The notes: a model not told the origin generated them from the sequence alone. A stretch of 40,831 nt of DNA from Saprospiraceae bacterium (GCA_022844565.1 JALHLK010000044.1:1-40831); one strand, 5' to 3'. Numbered from the stretch's first letter, positions 1-7,835 are shown. Translations and numbers: made by a program.

Positions 1-109
1 TCTTTCAGATTCTCAATTACTCGAGACACCCTTGCATTAAGCTAATGATTCCCGTTGGCTGGCTCATTGAGGACTTTCACCTCTTAGGTTTTAGACATGC
101 ATGGCACAC
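1..109 (-). ncRNA. Group II intron, 5' end only (runs off the window)
   Basis: Read on the minus strand from position 109, the sequence opens with GTGTGCC, the conserved 5' boundary of bacterial group II introns. It continues with domain-I-like text: GGTGAAAGTCC near 68-78, GGGAATCATTAG near 44-53, GCAAGGGTGTC near 25-35 and GAATCTGAA near 4-12. This combination recurs at the start of many bacterial group II introns (family knowledge). The intron would run leftwards out of the window, so its RT/maturase reading frame and 3' end cannot be seen. It begins 4 bases past the hairpin at 113-144. Insertion just after a terminator stem-loop is the habit of class C group II introns, so class C is inferred here. 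It could also be a truncated intron remnant. Confidence 0.72.
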
Positions 110-112
110 AAT

Positions 113-144
113 AAAAAAGAGATACCATGAGGATATCTCTTTTT
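113..144 (-). terminator. Rho-independent terminator after the acyl-CoA ligase gene
   Basis: The arms AAAAAGAGATA (114-124) and TATCTCTTTTT (134-144) are perfect 11-bp inverse complements around a 9-base loop. On the minus strand the stem ends in a run of T. It lies 43 bases past the stop codon of the acyl-CoA ligase gene and just before the group II intron boundary, so it is probably also the intron's insertion target. Confidence 0.75.
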
Positions 145-160
145 GAATCATTTCCTTTTT

Positions 161-190
161 ATAAATTTTGTTATCAAAAACAAAATTTAT
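161..190. repeat. AT-rich perfect hairpin overlapping the stop codon
   Basis: ATAAATTTTGTT (161-172) and AACAAAATTTAT (179-190) are perfect 12-bp inverse complements with a 6-base loop. The right arm overlaps the stop codon of the acyl-CoA ligase gene (187-189). It may help 3'-end formation or RNA stability. The stem is almost pure A/T, so it is a weak terminator on its own. Confidence 0.5.
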
Positions 191-1860
191 AAGTCGTCTC
201 TTAATTTTCTTCTAAGTATTTTTCCAACATTGGTTTTTGGTAATTCATCCTTAAATTGTACATGTTTTGGAACTTTATAACCTGTTAAACAAGTTTTGCA
301 ATGACTAATAACTTCCTCAACGGTAAGTGAATCATCTTTTTTTACTACAAAAACTTTAACTGCTTCTCCAGACTTTTCATCAGGTACACCTATTGCCGCT
401 ACTTCAAGAACTTTCGGATGTTTGATAACTTCATCTTCTATTTCATTAGGGTAGACATTAAATCCAGATACAAGAATCATGTCTTTTTTGCGATCTACTA
501 TTTTAAAAAATCCATTTGGTTCCATTACCGCAATATCTCCCGTATACAACCAACCATCTTTTAGCACTTTTGCTGTTTCCTCAGGTTTTTCATAATAACC
601 CAGCATGACTTGAGGGCCTTGAACAATGAGTTCACCTCTTTCTCCTACAGGTACGTCTATACCTTCGTCGTCTACTATTCTAACATCTGTGCTAGGTACT
701 GGTATTCCAATTGTGCCATTTCGAGCAGTTCCATCCATTGGATTGACTGTCACGACGGGCGAGGTTTCTGTCATTCCAAATCCCTCAGCTATTCTTACAC
801 CTGTAGCTCTTTCCCATCTTTCACTAACAGCAACTTGCATTGCCATACCACCTGCGACGGCTATCTTTAAATGACTAAAATCGCTAGTAGGGAAATCAGA
901 ATGATTCATCATACCATTATACAAGGTATTAAGGCCCGACATTAAAGTAATTTTATTGTTTTTAAATTCCGACAGTAACGACTTAATATCTCTTGGATTA
1001 GTAACTAAAACAGATTTGGCTCCAAAAGTAGTCATTGCAAGCCCAGTAACGGTAAACGCAAAGATGTGATACATAGGAAGGGGATTTAAATTAATCTCTT
1101 CTCTTTCTTTGAGGCTAATGTGCATAAATGCCCTCATCTGATTGAGATTGGCAACCATGTTCCTATTTGTAAGCATTGCTCCTTTTGACACTCCTGTTGT
1201 CCCACCTGTATATTGGTGAATTATTACGTCATCAGGTTCATTTACAAACTCTTTGATGGTAAATTTCTTTCCTTCCTCCAGTGCGTGATTGAATAAAACT
1301 ATATTTGGAATGTCGTATTTTGGTATCATCTTCTTGATATATCGCAATACGGTATTTACAATAAAACCTTTTAGAGGTCCCAACATTTCGCCGAGATTGG
1401 TAACTATCACCGTAGTTATGCTGGTTTGTTTTATTATTTCTTGAAGATTGGCAGCAAAATTTTCTATTATTAAAATACCTTTTACTTTACTATCATTAAA
1501 TTGATACAGCATTTCCCTAGGGGTGTATAGCTGATTGGTATTGACTAAAACAAGACCTGCTCTCAGTGCTCCAATGATCGCAACGGGGTATTGTAAACAA
1601 TTAGGCATCATTATAGCAAATTTATCTCCAGGCTGTAATCCGCGCGAATGTAGGTATGCTCCAAAATCTCTTGAAAGCTTGTCTAACTCCTTATAGGTAA
1701 TCGTTTTACCCATATTTTCAAAAGCAGGTAAATCTGCGTATTTTACTAAGTTTTCATCGAAAAAATCTACCAAATTTTTATGACTATCTGGATTTATATT
1801 TGCTGGAATACCTTGTGGATACACCTTTGTCCACGGCCTACTTTGATACATGTTTGCCAA
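187..1860 (-). CDS. Long-chain fatty acid--CoA ligase (AMP-binding, FadD-like)
   Basis: This 557-residue enzyme would activate fatty acids to acyl-CoA through an acyl-adenylate, for beta-oxidation or lipid synthesis. The ATP/AMP P-loop motif YTGGTTGVSKG is at residues 217-227. The later motifs GFGMTETSP, GWLYTGDIA and DRKKDMILVSGFNVYPNEIE follow in the order usual for the ANL superfamily. The C-terminal catalytic lysine lies in PKTNVGKILRRKL. The length matches bacterial FadD (about 560). The gene is monocistronic in appearance, with 136 bases to recQ upstream. It is a different subtype from the 608-residue ligase at 10951-12777, which resembles the eukaryote-like long-chain group. The chain-length preference cannot be read from the sequence. 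Confidence 0.92.
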   Translation of the reverse strand: MANMYQSRPWTKVYPQGIPANINPDSHKNLVDFFDENLVKYADLPAFENMGKTITYKELDKLSRDFGAYLHSRGLQPGDKFAIMMPNCLQYPVAIIGALRAGLVLVNTNQLYTPREMLYQFNDSKVKGILIIENFAANLQEIIKQTSITTVIVTNLGEMLGPLKGFIVNTVLRYIKKMIPKYDIPNIVLFNHALEEGKKFTIKEFVNEPDDVIIHQYTGGTTGVSKGAMLTNRNMVANLNQMRAFMHISLKEREEINLNPLPMYHIFAFTVTGLAMTTFGAKSVLVTNPRDIKSLLSEFKNNKITLMSGLNTLYNGMMNHSDFPTSDFSHLKIAVAGGMAMQVAVSERWERATGVRIAEGFGMTETSPVVTVNPMDGTARNGTIGIPVPSTDVRIVDDEGIDVPVGERGELIVQGPQVMLGYYEKPEETAKVLKDGWLYTGDIAVMEPNGFFKIVDRKKDMILVSGFNVYPNEIEDEVIKHPKVLEVAAIGVPDEKSGEAVKVFVVKKDDSLTVEEVISHCKTCLTGYKVPKHVQFKDELPKTNVGKILRRKLRDDL

Positions 1861-1996
1861 CTTTAACGATTATTGAATATAATATAATCTACAATTATAA
1901 GAATAAAAAATTCTTTTTACAATGAACTTGATACCAAATATTATTAAATTTATAGAAATCGCTATTTGCTAAATGACCAAAGGACTTGACTCCATT

Positions 1997-4147
1997 TTAA
2001 GAAATATGGTTTTTTGTATATTTAGCTAAAGCTATTTTAATTTCATCATAACTGTGTTGTTCTTGTAAATGATCATAAATGGGCTTCATTTTATCGAATG
2101 AATCAATTTCTTTGGCAGTATTGATTATTCTTTCATAAATAGAATCTTCTATGAGTTCATCTATAGATTCAATTTTACCTTCTTTAAAGTTCTTGATCAC
2201 ATGCTCAGTGACGGTGCCTATGTTGATTTCTCTTATTTCTGCAATTTTTTGCAAACTATGTCCTTCATTGTACAATTTTAGTGTTTCTGAAAATGTATCT
2301 TTAGACTTCTTCTTCTTTATTTCCGAAAATTCAGATATTATTTCAAAAACCTCATGACCGTATTTTTTAAATTTGACTTGTCCTATACCAATAATACCCT
2401 CAAGATCTCCAATTGCATCAATCTTAGTATTTGATAGTGCTTGTAAAGTATTATCGTTAAAAATGATATAAGGTGGAACACTTTCGGATTTTGCTTTTTC
2501 TAGTCTCCAAGATTTCAACCGATCGAGTAATGTTTGATTAGTTTCCTTTTTGACCAGTAATTCGGTAACCTTCTTCTCTGTTTTTTTAGATGGAACAGCG
2601 TATAAAGGAGCAACTAACTGTAACTTTTGGCCATTATAAAGCACTGCATGCGCTAGAGATGTAAGTCTAAGTTTGTAACCATTGGAATAATCTAAAGAAA
2701 TATATCCTTTGTGCAGAAGTTGTACTATATACTCTCTCCATTCAAATTGGGTATTATTTCTCCCAACTCCATAAGTCTTTATTTTATCATAACCTGCCTC
2801 TAATACTTCTGCTTTAGCGCTCCCTCTCAATACATCAATCAACATTTGTATGGTTAGTTGCTCTTTGGTTCTAAAAATAGCAGAAAGGGCCATTTGAGCA
2901 ATAATTGTTCCGTCAATTTTCTTCGGTGGCTCGAGGCAATTATCACAATGACCACAAGGTACATCTCTATATTCTCCAAAATAATTGAGGATGACATTGG
3001 TGCGACATTCATTGCTATTAGAAAAATCCCAAACCCTGTCAATCTTATCCAATTGAACATTTTTGAATTCTTGATTAGAATCACTATCTAATACAAAACT
3101 TTTCAATACCTCAATATCTTGGTAGCTATGAAAAAGTAAACTTGTGGCAGGCAAGCTATCTCGACCAGCTCTGCCGATCTCTTGATAAAATGATTCTATA
3201 TTTTTTGGCATATTGTAGTGAATCACCCATCGTATGTTTGGTTTATCTACACCCATTCCAAAAGCAATGGTAGCACACATGATGCTCACTTTGTCATTTA
3301 TAAAATCATGTTGAACTCTTTTTCTAGTCTCATTGTCCATACCAGCATGATAATAGGAAGTGTCATATCCTTTTAGTGACAGACTTTCGGCCAAAGATTC
3401 AGTACTTTTTCGACTCAAACAATAGATGATACCACTTCCTTCATTTTCATCTATGAAGTTCATGATTTGTTCCAATCGCTTCTGCCCACCTCTGACTTTG
3501 ATGGTTATATTTTTTCTTTCAAAAGAAGAAATAAAAATTTTATCATCTTTAAGATGGAGTTGTTTACAAATGTCTTGTTGTGTGACTCCGTCAGCAGTGG
3601 CGGTTAAAGCTATAAATGGAACATTATAAAAAGTATCTCGAAATTGAGAAATTGCCAAATAATCACTCCTGAAATCATTACCCCAAATCGAGACACAATG
3701 GGCCTCATCCACGGCCACTAGTGACAGCTGAATTTCCTTGATAAAGTCATAAAAACTTGGTGTATTTAGTCTTTCGGGAGAAACATACAATATTTTAAGC
3801 TCTTTATTCCTTGCCTTGATCCTAAAAGCACTCAACTCTGCCTCAGTTGCCATACTATTATATGCTTCTGCGTCGATCCCGATGGCCTTTAGGTTGGTCA
3901 CTTGATCTTGCATTAGAGCTATAAGTGGAGAAATTACTAAGGTCAAACCTGGTAAACACATTGCAGGCACCTGAAAACAGACTGATTTTCCTCCACCAGT
4001 TGGCATGATGACCAATGAGTCTTTACCACTTAATACATGGTCAATAATCTCTTCTTGATTATCTCTAAAAATATCATAACCATAGTATTCGGATAAAATC
4101 TGTTTGGGTGTTTTCATCATTGTATCATTTGTCATTGTCGAAATCAT
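1997..4147 (-). CDS. recQ: ATP-dependent DNA helicase RecQ
   Basis: This 716-residue superfamily-2 helicase unwinds DNA 3'-5' in recombination and fork repair. The Walker A motif MPTGGGKS is at about residues 48-55 and the DEAH box at 147-150. The helicase C-terminal half contains QEIGRAGRD. Zinc-binding cysteines (CGHCDNC) are followed by the RQC wing, an HRDC domain, and a C-terminal helix-turn-helix extension (SLQKIAEIREINIGTVTEHVI) of the kind seen in long Bacteroidota RecQ proteins. In the aromatic-rich loop, the usual WGHDFRPEY reads WGNDFRSDY, so the conserved His is Asn157. Alternative starts exist at Met5, Met10 and Met11, and family alignment starts near residue 13. radC and the ssb array follow upstream on the same strand, which suggests a DNA repair cluster. 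Confidence 0.95.
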   Translation of the reverse strand: MISTMTNDTMMKTPKQILSEYYGYDIFRDNQEEIIDHVLSGKDSLVIMPTGGGKSVCFQVPAMCLPGLTLVISPLIALMQDQVTNLKAIGIDAEAYNSMATEAELSAFRIKARNKELKILYVSPERLNTPSFYDFIKEIQLSLVAVDEAHCVSIWGNDFRSDYLAISQFRDTFYNVPFIALTATADGVTQQDICKQLHLKDDKIFISSFERKNITIKVRGGQKRLEQIMNFIDENEGSGIIYCLSRKSTESLAESLSLKGYDTSYYHAGMDNETRKRVQHDFINDKVSIMCATIAFGMGVDKPNIRWVIHYNMPKNIESFYQEIGRAGRDSLPATSLLFHSYQDIEVLKSFVLDSDSNQEFKNVQLDKIDRVWDFSNSNECRTNVILNYFGEYRDVPCGHCDNCLEPPKKIDGTIIAQMALSAIFRTKEQLTIQMLIDVLRGSAKAEVLEAGYDKIKTYGVGRNNTQFEWREYIVQLLHKGYISLDYSNGYKLRLTSLAHAVLYNGQKLQLVAPLYAVPSKKTEKKVTELLVKKETNQTLLDRLKSWRLEKAKSESVPPYIIFNDNTLQALSNTKIDAIGDLEGIIGIGQVKFKKYGHEVFEIISEFSEIKKKKSKDTFSETLKLYNEGHSLQKIAEIREINIGTVTEHVIKNFKEGKIESIDELIEDSIYERIINTAKEIDSFDKMKPIYDHLQEQHSYDEIKIALAKYTKNHIS

Positions 4148-4198
4148 CGCAAATATATCATTTAAAGAATTAGCAAAATATTTATCAAAAAAGAAAAG

Positions 4199-4876
4199 TT
4201 ACAATTGATCGGAATCCCTAAAACTAAAAAAAGTATTTCCTCCAAGTATGATGTGATCAATTAAAGTGATCTCAACGCATTTAGCTACCGTAGCAAGGGA
4301 TTTTGTTAAATTGATGTCTGATTGGCTTGGTGATAAGGAGCCACTAGGATGATTATGCGCACAAATGAATGAATTAGCTTTTACATCAATAACAAGAGTC
4401 ATAATTTTCTTTTGTTCTACCAAAACTTTAGTGTCAGTTCCCTCACCGATTTTATACTTAGAGATTACTTCATTACGTCTATTGAGACATACGATCCAAA
4501 ACTCTTCTCTTTCTAAATTAAAGAATATTGGCTTAAAATAAGCGAATGCCTCTTTACTATCAGTAATTTTGGTAGGTGTTTTATTACTGTCCGTGACAAT
4601 CCTGGATGATAACTCAAGTGCTGCTTTTATGGTAATCGCTTTTGCCAGACCAATACCCTTTACTTTCTGAAAATCTTTTATTGACATGTTTGATAAACAC
4701 AATAAATCCTTACCTGAGAGTTCGTATAAGTCACGCGCTAAATCCTGAGCTGTTCTATTAACCGTTCCATTACAAATGATGATGGTTAAGAGCTCAATAT
4801 CTGTCATATTGCGTGCTCCAAATCTTTGTAGCCTCTCTCTTGGTCGATCTTCCTCTGGCCAATGATTGATGGTCAT
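4199..4876 (-). CDS. radC: RadC family JAB/MPN-domain protein (DNA repair-associated)
   Basis: An N-terminal helix-hairpin-helix region (FQKVKGIGLAKA) is followed by the RadC/JAB domain with the JAMM metal motif HNHPSG and a downstream Asp (SPSQSD). Family members are metalloprotease-fold proteins. The original assignment to DNA repair is uncertain, and many are linked to mobile or competence functions. The frame extends to 4951, adding 25 residues. I chose the ATG at 4874-4876 because MTINHWPEEDRPRERLQRFG is the canonical RadC N-terminus and an AAAGGAAG sequence lies about 14 bases before it, while nothing resembling a ribosome site precedes the upstream ATG. With this start the length is 225 residues, normal for the family. 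Confidence 0.9.
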   Translation of the reverse strand: MTINHWPEEDRPRERLQRFGARNMTDIELLTIIICNGTVNRTAQDLARDLYELSGKDLLCLSNMSIKDFQKVKGIGLAKAITIKAALELSSRIVTDSNKTPTKITDSKEAFAYFKPIFFNLEREEFWIVCLNRRNEVISKYKIGEGTDTKVLVEQKKIMTLVIDVKANSFICAHNHPSGSLSPSQSDINLTKSLATVAKCVEITLIDHIILGGNTFFSFRDSDQL

Positions 4877-5008
4877 TTTGTTTAAAAAAACTTCCTTTTT
4901 GACAGCGGTCTCCAATCCTGGAAGAGGATTTAAAATTTTGATAGCACCCATATTAATGATTTTAAATAATGATTTTGAATTTGTCTAAATAGGATCTTGA
5001 AAGTTTTA

Positions 5009-5377
5009 CTATTGAGGCATTTCTGTGTCAATAGTTGCTGACTTTTTGTTATTTACTACTATAAATTCGTCAACTAATACTTCCGTAATTTTATTGGTTT
5101 TACCAGACTTATCTTGATAATCACGGTACTGAAGCCTTCCCTTTATAGCGATCATATTTCCTTTTTGCAAGACTTTTGACATAGAGTCAGCTTGGACACC
5201 CCATGCAACAATGTTATGCCATTGAGTGTCTTTTTGTAATTCGCCTTTTGTGTTTTTGAAGTAAGAAGTTGTTGCAAGAGAGGTGCTTGCTCTTTTATTT
5301 CCTGATTCAAATGTTTGAAGGTTGACATCTTGGCCAAGGTTTCCGATTAGGTTGACGGTGTTGTTCATTGATTTCAT
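5009..5377 (-). CDS. ssb: Single-stranded DNA-binding protein, divergent copy without acidic tail
   Basis: This 122-residue OB-fold SSB is the most diverged of the five tandem copies. The N-terminal 75 residues follow the other copies closely (MKSMNNTVNLIGNLGQDVNL, TQWHNIVAWG). The C-terminus, however, ends in SATIDTEMPQ, while copies 2-5 end in a short acidic stretch plus PLPF. SSB proteins normally recruit partners such as RecQ, RecO and PriA through an acidic tip ending in PF. This copy should therefore still bind ssDNA but may not recruit partners. It is last in the array on the transcribed strand. A longer spacer with ten octamer repeats separates it from copy 2. Confidence 0.9.
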   Translation of the reverse strand: MKSMNNTVNLIGNLGQDVNLQTFESGNKRASTSLATTSYFKNTKGELQKDTQWHNIVAWGVQADSMSKVLQKGNMIAIKGRLQYRDYQDKSGKTNKITEVLVDEFIVVNNKKSATIDTEMPQ

Positions 5378-5400
5378 TTTTGTAAAATTTTAATGTTTTT

Positions 5401-5480
5401 GAATGATTGAATGCAAGAATGCTTTAATGCGAGAATGCAAGAATGCTTGAATGCTTGAATGCTTGAATGCGAGAATGCAT
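5401..5480. repeat. Octamer microsatellite GAATGCNN, ten units
   Basis: Ten uninterrupted 8-base units fill the spacer between ssb copies 1 and 2. Most read GAATGC followed by AA, TT, GA or AT; the first reads GAATGATT and the fourth TAATGCGA. Shorter runs of the same unit occur in the other ssb spacers (about 5926-5959, 6404-6437, 6891-6919) and again at about 27957-27981. They are non-coding. Slippage could change the spacing between genes. Confidence 0.8.
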
Positions 5481-5499
5481 GAATAATATTGATAAAGGA

Positions 5500-5901
5500 T
5501 TAAAAGGGAAGGGGTGCTTCGACATCTTCGACTTCGAGATTAGCATTGGCATTTACAACCGAAGTTTTTTTGTTGTTGACGACGATGAAGTCTTCTGCTA
5601 CGATTTCGGTGATTTTGACAGGTTTTTCATTTTTGTCTTGATAGTCACGATATTGTAGGTGACCTTTTACCGCGACCATGGATCCTTTTTGCAATGCTTT
5701 GGTCATGAGTTCTGCTTGGATACCCCATGCGATGATGTTGTGCCATTGGGTTTCTTTTTGAAGCTCGCCTTTTGCATTTTTATAATACGTGGTAGTAGCG
5801 AGTGATGTGTTGGCTTTTTTGTTGCCGGAGTTGAAAGTGATAAGGTTGACATCTTGGCCAAGGTTTCCGATTAGGTTGACGGTGTTGTTCATTGATTTCA
5901 T
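5500..5901 (-). CDS. ssb: Single-stranded DNA-binding protein (tandem copy 2)
   Basis: This 133-residue SSB has a single OB fold (residues about 5-105) and a short acidic C-terminus ending DVEAPLPF, the partner-docking tip. It binds ssDNA during replication, recombination and repair. It differs from copies 3 and 4 by a two-residue Asn-Ala insertion in the linker and by PVKITEIVAEDF in place of AVKVTEIVVEDF. In the linker it matches copy 5, which suggests copies 2 and 5 are older sister types or were homogenised by gene conversion. The start at MKSMNN is shared by all copies. No classical Shine-Dalgarno is seen, only the AT-rich leader typical of this phylum. Confidence 0.93.
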   Translation of the reverse strand: MKSMNNTVNLIGNLGQDVNLITFNSGNKKANTSLATTTYYKNAKGELQKETQWHNIIAWGIQAELMTKALQKGSMVAVKGHLQYRDYQDKNEKPVKITEIVAEDFIVVNNKKTSVVNANANLEVEDVEAPLPF

Positions 5902-5983
5902 TTTTGTAAAATTTTAATGTTTTTGAATGATTACATGCTTGAATGCAAGAATGCAAGAATGATTTAATTAATATGATTTTAGA

Positions 5984-6379
5984 TTAGAAAGGAAGGGGTG
6001 CTTCGACTTCTTCGACTTCGAGATTAGCATTTACAACCGAAGTTTTTTTGTTGTTGACGACGATGAAGTCTTCTACTACGATTTCGGTGACTTTGACTGC
6101 CTTTTCATTTTTGTCTTGGTAGTCACGATACTGTAGATGACCTTTTACCGCGACCATGGATCCTTTTTGCAATGCTTTGGTCATGAGTTCTGCTTGGATA
6201 CCCCATGCGATGATGTTGTGCCATTGGGTTTCTTTTTGAAGTTCGCCTTTTGCATTTTTATAATATGTGGTTGTAGCGAGTGATGTGTTGGCTTTTTTGT
6301 TGCCAGAGTTGAAGGTGATTAGGTTGACATCTTGGCCAAGGTTTCCGATTAGGTTGACGGTGTTGTTCATTGATTTCAT
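5984..6379 (-). CDS. ssb: Single-stranded DNA-binding protein (tandem copy 3)
   Basis: This 131-residue SSB has the same OB fold and PLPF tip as copy 2. It is identical to copy 4 except for two Tyr/Phe exchanges (TTYYKNA versus TTYFKNA; QYRDYQ versus QYRDFQ). Its start is exactly 478 bases from that of the next copy, and the 3' flank with octamer remnants is also duplicated, which indicates recent tandem duplication of the whole gene-plus-spacer unit. All copies read the same way, so they could be one transcript or individually expressed. Confidence 0.93.
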   Translation of the reverse strand: MKSMNNTVNLIGNLGQDVNLITFNSGNKKANTSLATTTYYKNAKGELQKETQWHNIIAWGIQAELMTKALQKGSMVAVKGHLQYRDYQDKNEKAVKVTEIVVEDFIVVNNKKTSVVNANLEVEEVEAPLPF

Positions 6380-6461
6380 TTTTGTAAAATTTTAATGTTT
6401 TTGAATGATTACATGCTTGAATGCAAGAATGCAAGAATGATTTAATTAATATGATTTTAGA

Positions 6462-6857
6462 TTAGAAAGGAAGGGGTGCTTCGACTTCTTCGACTTCGAG
6501 ATTGGCATTGACAACCGAAGTTTTTTTGTTGTTGACGACGATGAAGTCTTCTACTACGATTTCGGTGACTTTGACTGCCTTTTCATTTTTGTCTTGGAAG
6601 TCACGATACTGTAGATGACCTTTTACCGCGACCATGGATCCTTTTTGCAATGCTTTGGTCATGAGTTCTGCTTGGATACCCCATGCGATGATGTTGTGCC
6701 ATTGGGTTTCTTTTTGTAGCTCGCCTTTTGCATTTTTAAAATACGTAGTTGTAGCGAGTGAGGTGTTGGCTTTTTTGTTGCCAGAGTTGAAAGTGATAAG
6801 GTTGACATCTTGGCCAAGGTTCCCGATTAGGTTGACGGTGTTGTTCATTGATTTCAT
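6462..6857 (-). CDS. ssb: Single-stranded DNA-binding protein (tandem copy 4)
   Basis: This 131-residue SSB has an OB fold followed by a short linker and an acidic tail ending EEVEAPLPF. It is nearly identical to copy 3. Its upstream spacer differs slightly from that of copies 2 and 3: GAATGATT is lost from the leader and the octamer variants read GAATGCGT and GAATGCAT. Tyr-to-Phe changes at two OB-fold positions are conservative. There is no sign of a frameshift or truncation. Confidence 0.93.
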   Translation of the reverse strand: MKSMNNTVNLIGNLGQDVNLITFNSGNKKANTSLATTTYFKNAKGELQKETQWHNIIAWGIQAELMTKALQKGSMVAVKGHLQYRDFQDKNEKAVKVTEIVVEDFIVVNNKKTSVVNANLEVEEVEAPLPF

Positions 6858-6932
6858 TTTTGTAAAATTTTAATGTTTAATTTAATGCGTGAATGCATGA
6901 ATGCGTGAATGATTTGATAATATGTTTTTGGA

Positions 6933-7334
6933 TTAAAAAGGAAGGGGTGCTACGACATCTTCGACTTCGAGATTAGCATTGGCATTTACAACCGAAGTTT
7001 TTTTGTTGTTGACGACGATGAAGTCTTCTACTACGATTTCGGTGATTTTGACAGGTTTTTCATTTTTGTCTTGGTAGTCACGATACTGTAGGTGACCTTT
7101 TACTGCGACCATGGATCCTTTTTGCAATGCTTTGGTCATGAGTTCTGCTTGGATACCCCATGCGATGATGTTGTGCCATTGGGTTTCTTTTTGAAGCTCG
7201 CCTTTTGCATTTTTATAATACGTGGTTGTAGCGAGTGATGTGTTGGCTTTTTTATTGCCGGAGTTGAAAGTGACTAGGTTGACATCTTGGCCAAGGTTTC
7301 CGATTAGGTTGACGGTGTTGTTCATTGATTTCAT
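6933..7334 (-). CDS. ssb: Single-stranded DNA-binding protein (tandem copy 5, promoter-proximal)
   Basis: This 133-residue SSB is first in the array on the transcribed strand. It shares the Asn-Ala linker insertion and the PVKITEIV segment with copy 2 and ends DVVAPLPF, with one acidic residue of the tip changed to Val. Its upstream region (7335 onward) is unrelated to the spacers between the copies. Read on the minus strand, that region has CATCTTTG at 7411-7418, a near match to the Bacteroidota -7 element, about 80 bases before the start codon; no good -33 partner is visible. A single promoter here could serve the whole array. Confidence 0.93.
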   Translation of the reverse strand: MKSMNNTVNLIGNLGQDVNLVTFNSGNKKANTSLATTTYYKNAKGELQKETQWHNIIAWGIQAELMTKALQKGSMVAVKGHLQYRDYQDKNEKPVKITEIVVEDFIVVNNKKTSVVNANANLEVEDVVAPLPF

Positions 7335-7745
7335 GATAAATAAAATTTTAAGTTATTATTAAATATGTTTTTAAAAAGTCGCACAAGTCAGTTTGAAATG
7401 ATTGACGATGCAAAGATGAGAGCACAAAAAAGTTTGATCCGTAAATTAAACCTTTAGTTACGGTTAGATACGATTATATACGTTAATAAACTTTTATAAT
7501 ATTGAATATCAATTAAGTAATAAAAATATTATGAAATGAAATTATTTGATATTTTTACGAGCAATCATAATAATTACTCAATTTTTACTCAGTTATTAAT
7601 GAGTAAGTTATCTACAATTAATCGTTACAACCAAGAAGTAAAATTCATATTGCTGAGATTAACACACTTAATGTCCGCATATTTTGCGGTGATAATTTCA
7701 ATTGAGGAGAATAATACGTATTTTATGTTGCCTAATTTGCGGTGA
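7335..7745. other. Gene-poor stretch between the ssb array and a Fic remnant
   Basis: No credible gene is seen. An AT-rich frame at 7536-7745 (plus) reads into the Fic remnant across a single TGA but resembles nothing by itself. A small palindrome CCGCA-TATTT-TGCGG lies at about 7676-7690, and TTTGCGGTGAT occurs twice (about 7683 and 7735), which suggests local duplication in decaying DNA. Confidence 0.5.
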
Positions 7746-7835
7746 TTGAAGATCTACCTACATATTCAAGATTTAATAAAAAAGGATATTTTGGAAAAAG
7801 AAGCCACTGGAGGCCGAAGCACAAGTTATGATTGA
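7746..7835 (+). pseudogene. Remnant of a Fic-family protein C-terminus
   Basis: Read in frame after the TGA at 7743-7745, this stretch translates to LKIYLHIQDLIKKDILEKEATGGRSTSYD and a stop. The pattern QDLxxKxILEK followed by GGRSTSY is the closing winged-helix segment common in Fic/DUF4172-type proteins of Bacteroidota. The catalytic Fic motif HPFxxGNGR is absent from the window, so only the last ~25 residues survive. The Fic assignment rests on motif memory and is moderately sure. Confidence 0.5.

Larger units (their letters stand above)
5500..7334 (-). repeat. ssb: Tandem duplication of ssb gene plus spacer, period ~478 bp
   Basis: The start codons of copies 2-5 lie at 5901, 6379, 6857 and 7334, giving periods of 478, 478 and 477. 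Identity extends through the coding region, the leader (TTTTTGTAAAATTTTAATG read on the plus strand before each gene except copy 5) and the spacer. Copy 1 is 524 bases away and diverged. The pattern fits unequal recombination or slippage from an ancestral pair. Confidence 0.85.

Noticed and set aside
610-874. Two overlapping plus-strand frames inside the acyl-CoA ligase gene
   Set aside because: They are antisense to conserved ANL motifs.
7536-7745. A 69-codon plus-strand frame after the ssb array
   Set aside because: No family, AT-rich; it is in frame with the Fic remnant across a TGA and is best seen as decayed sequence.
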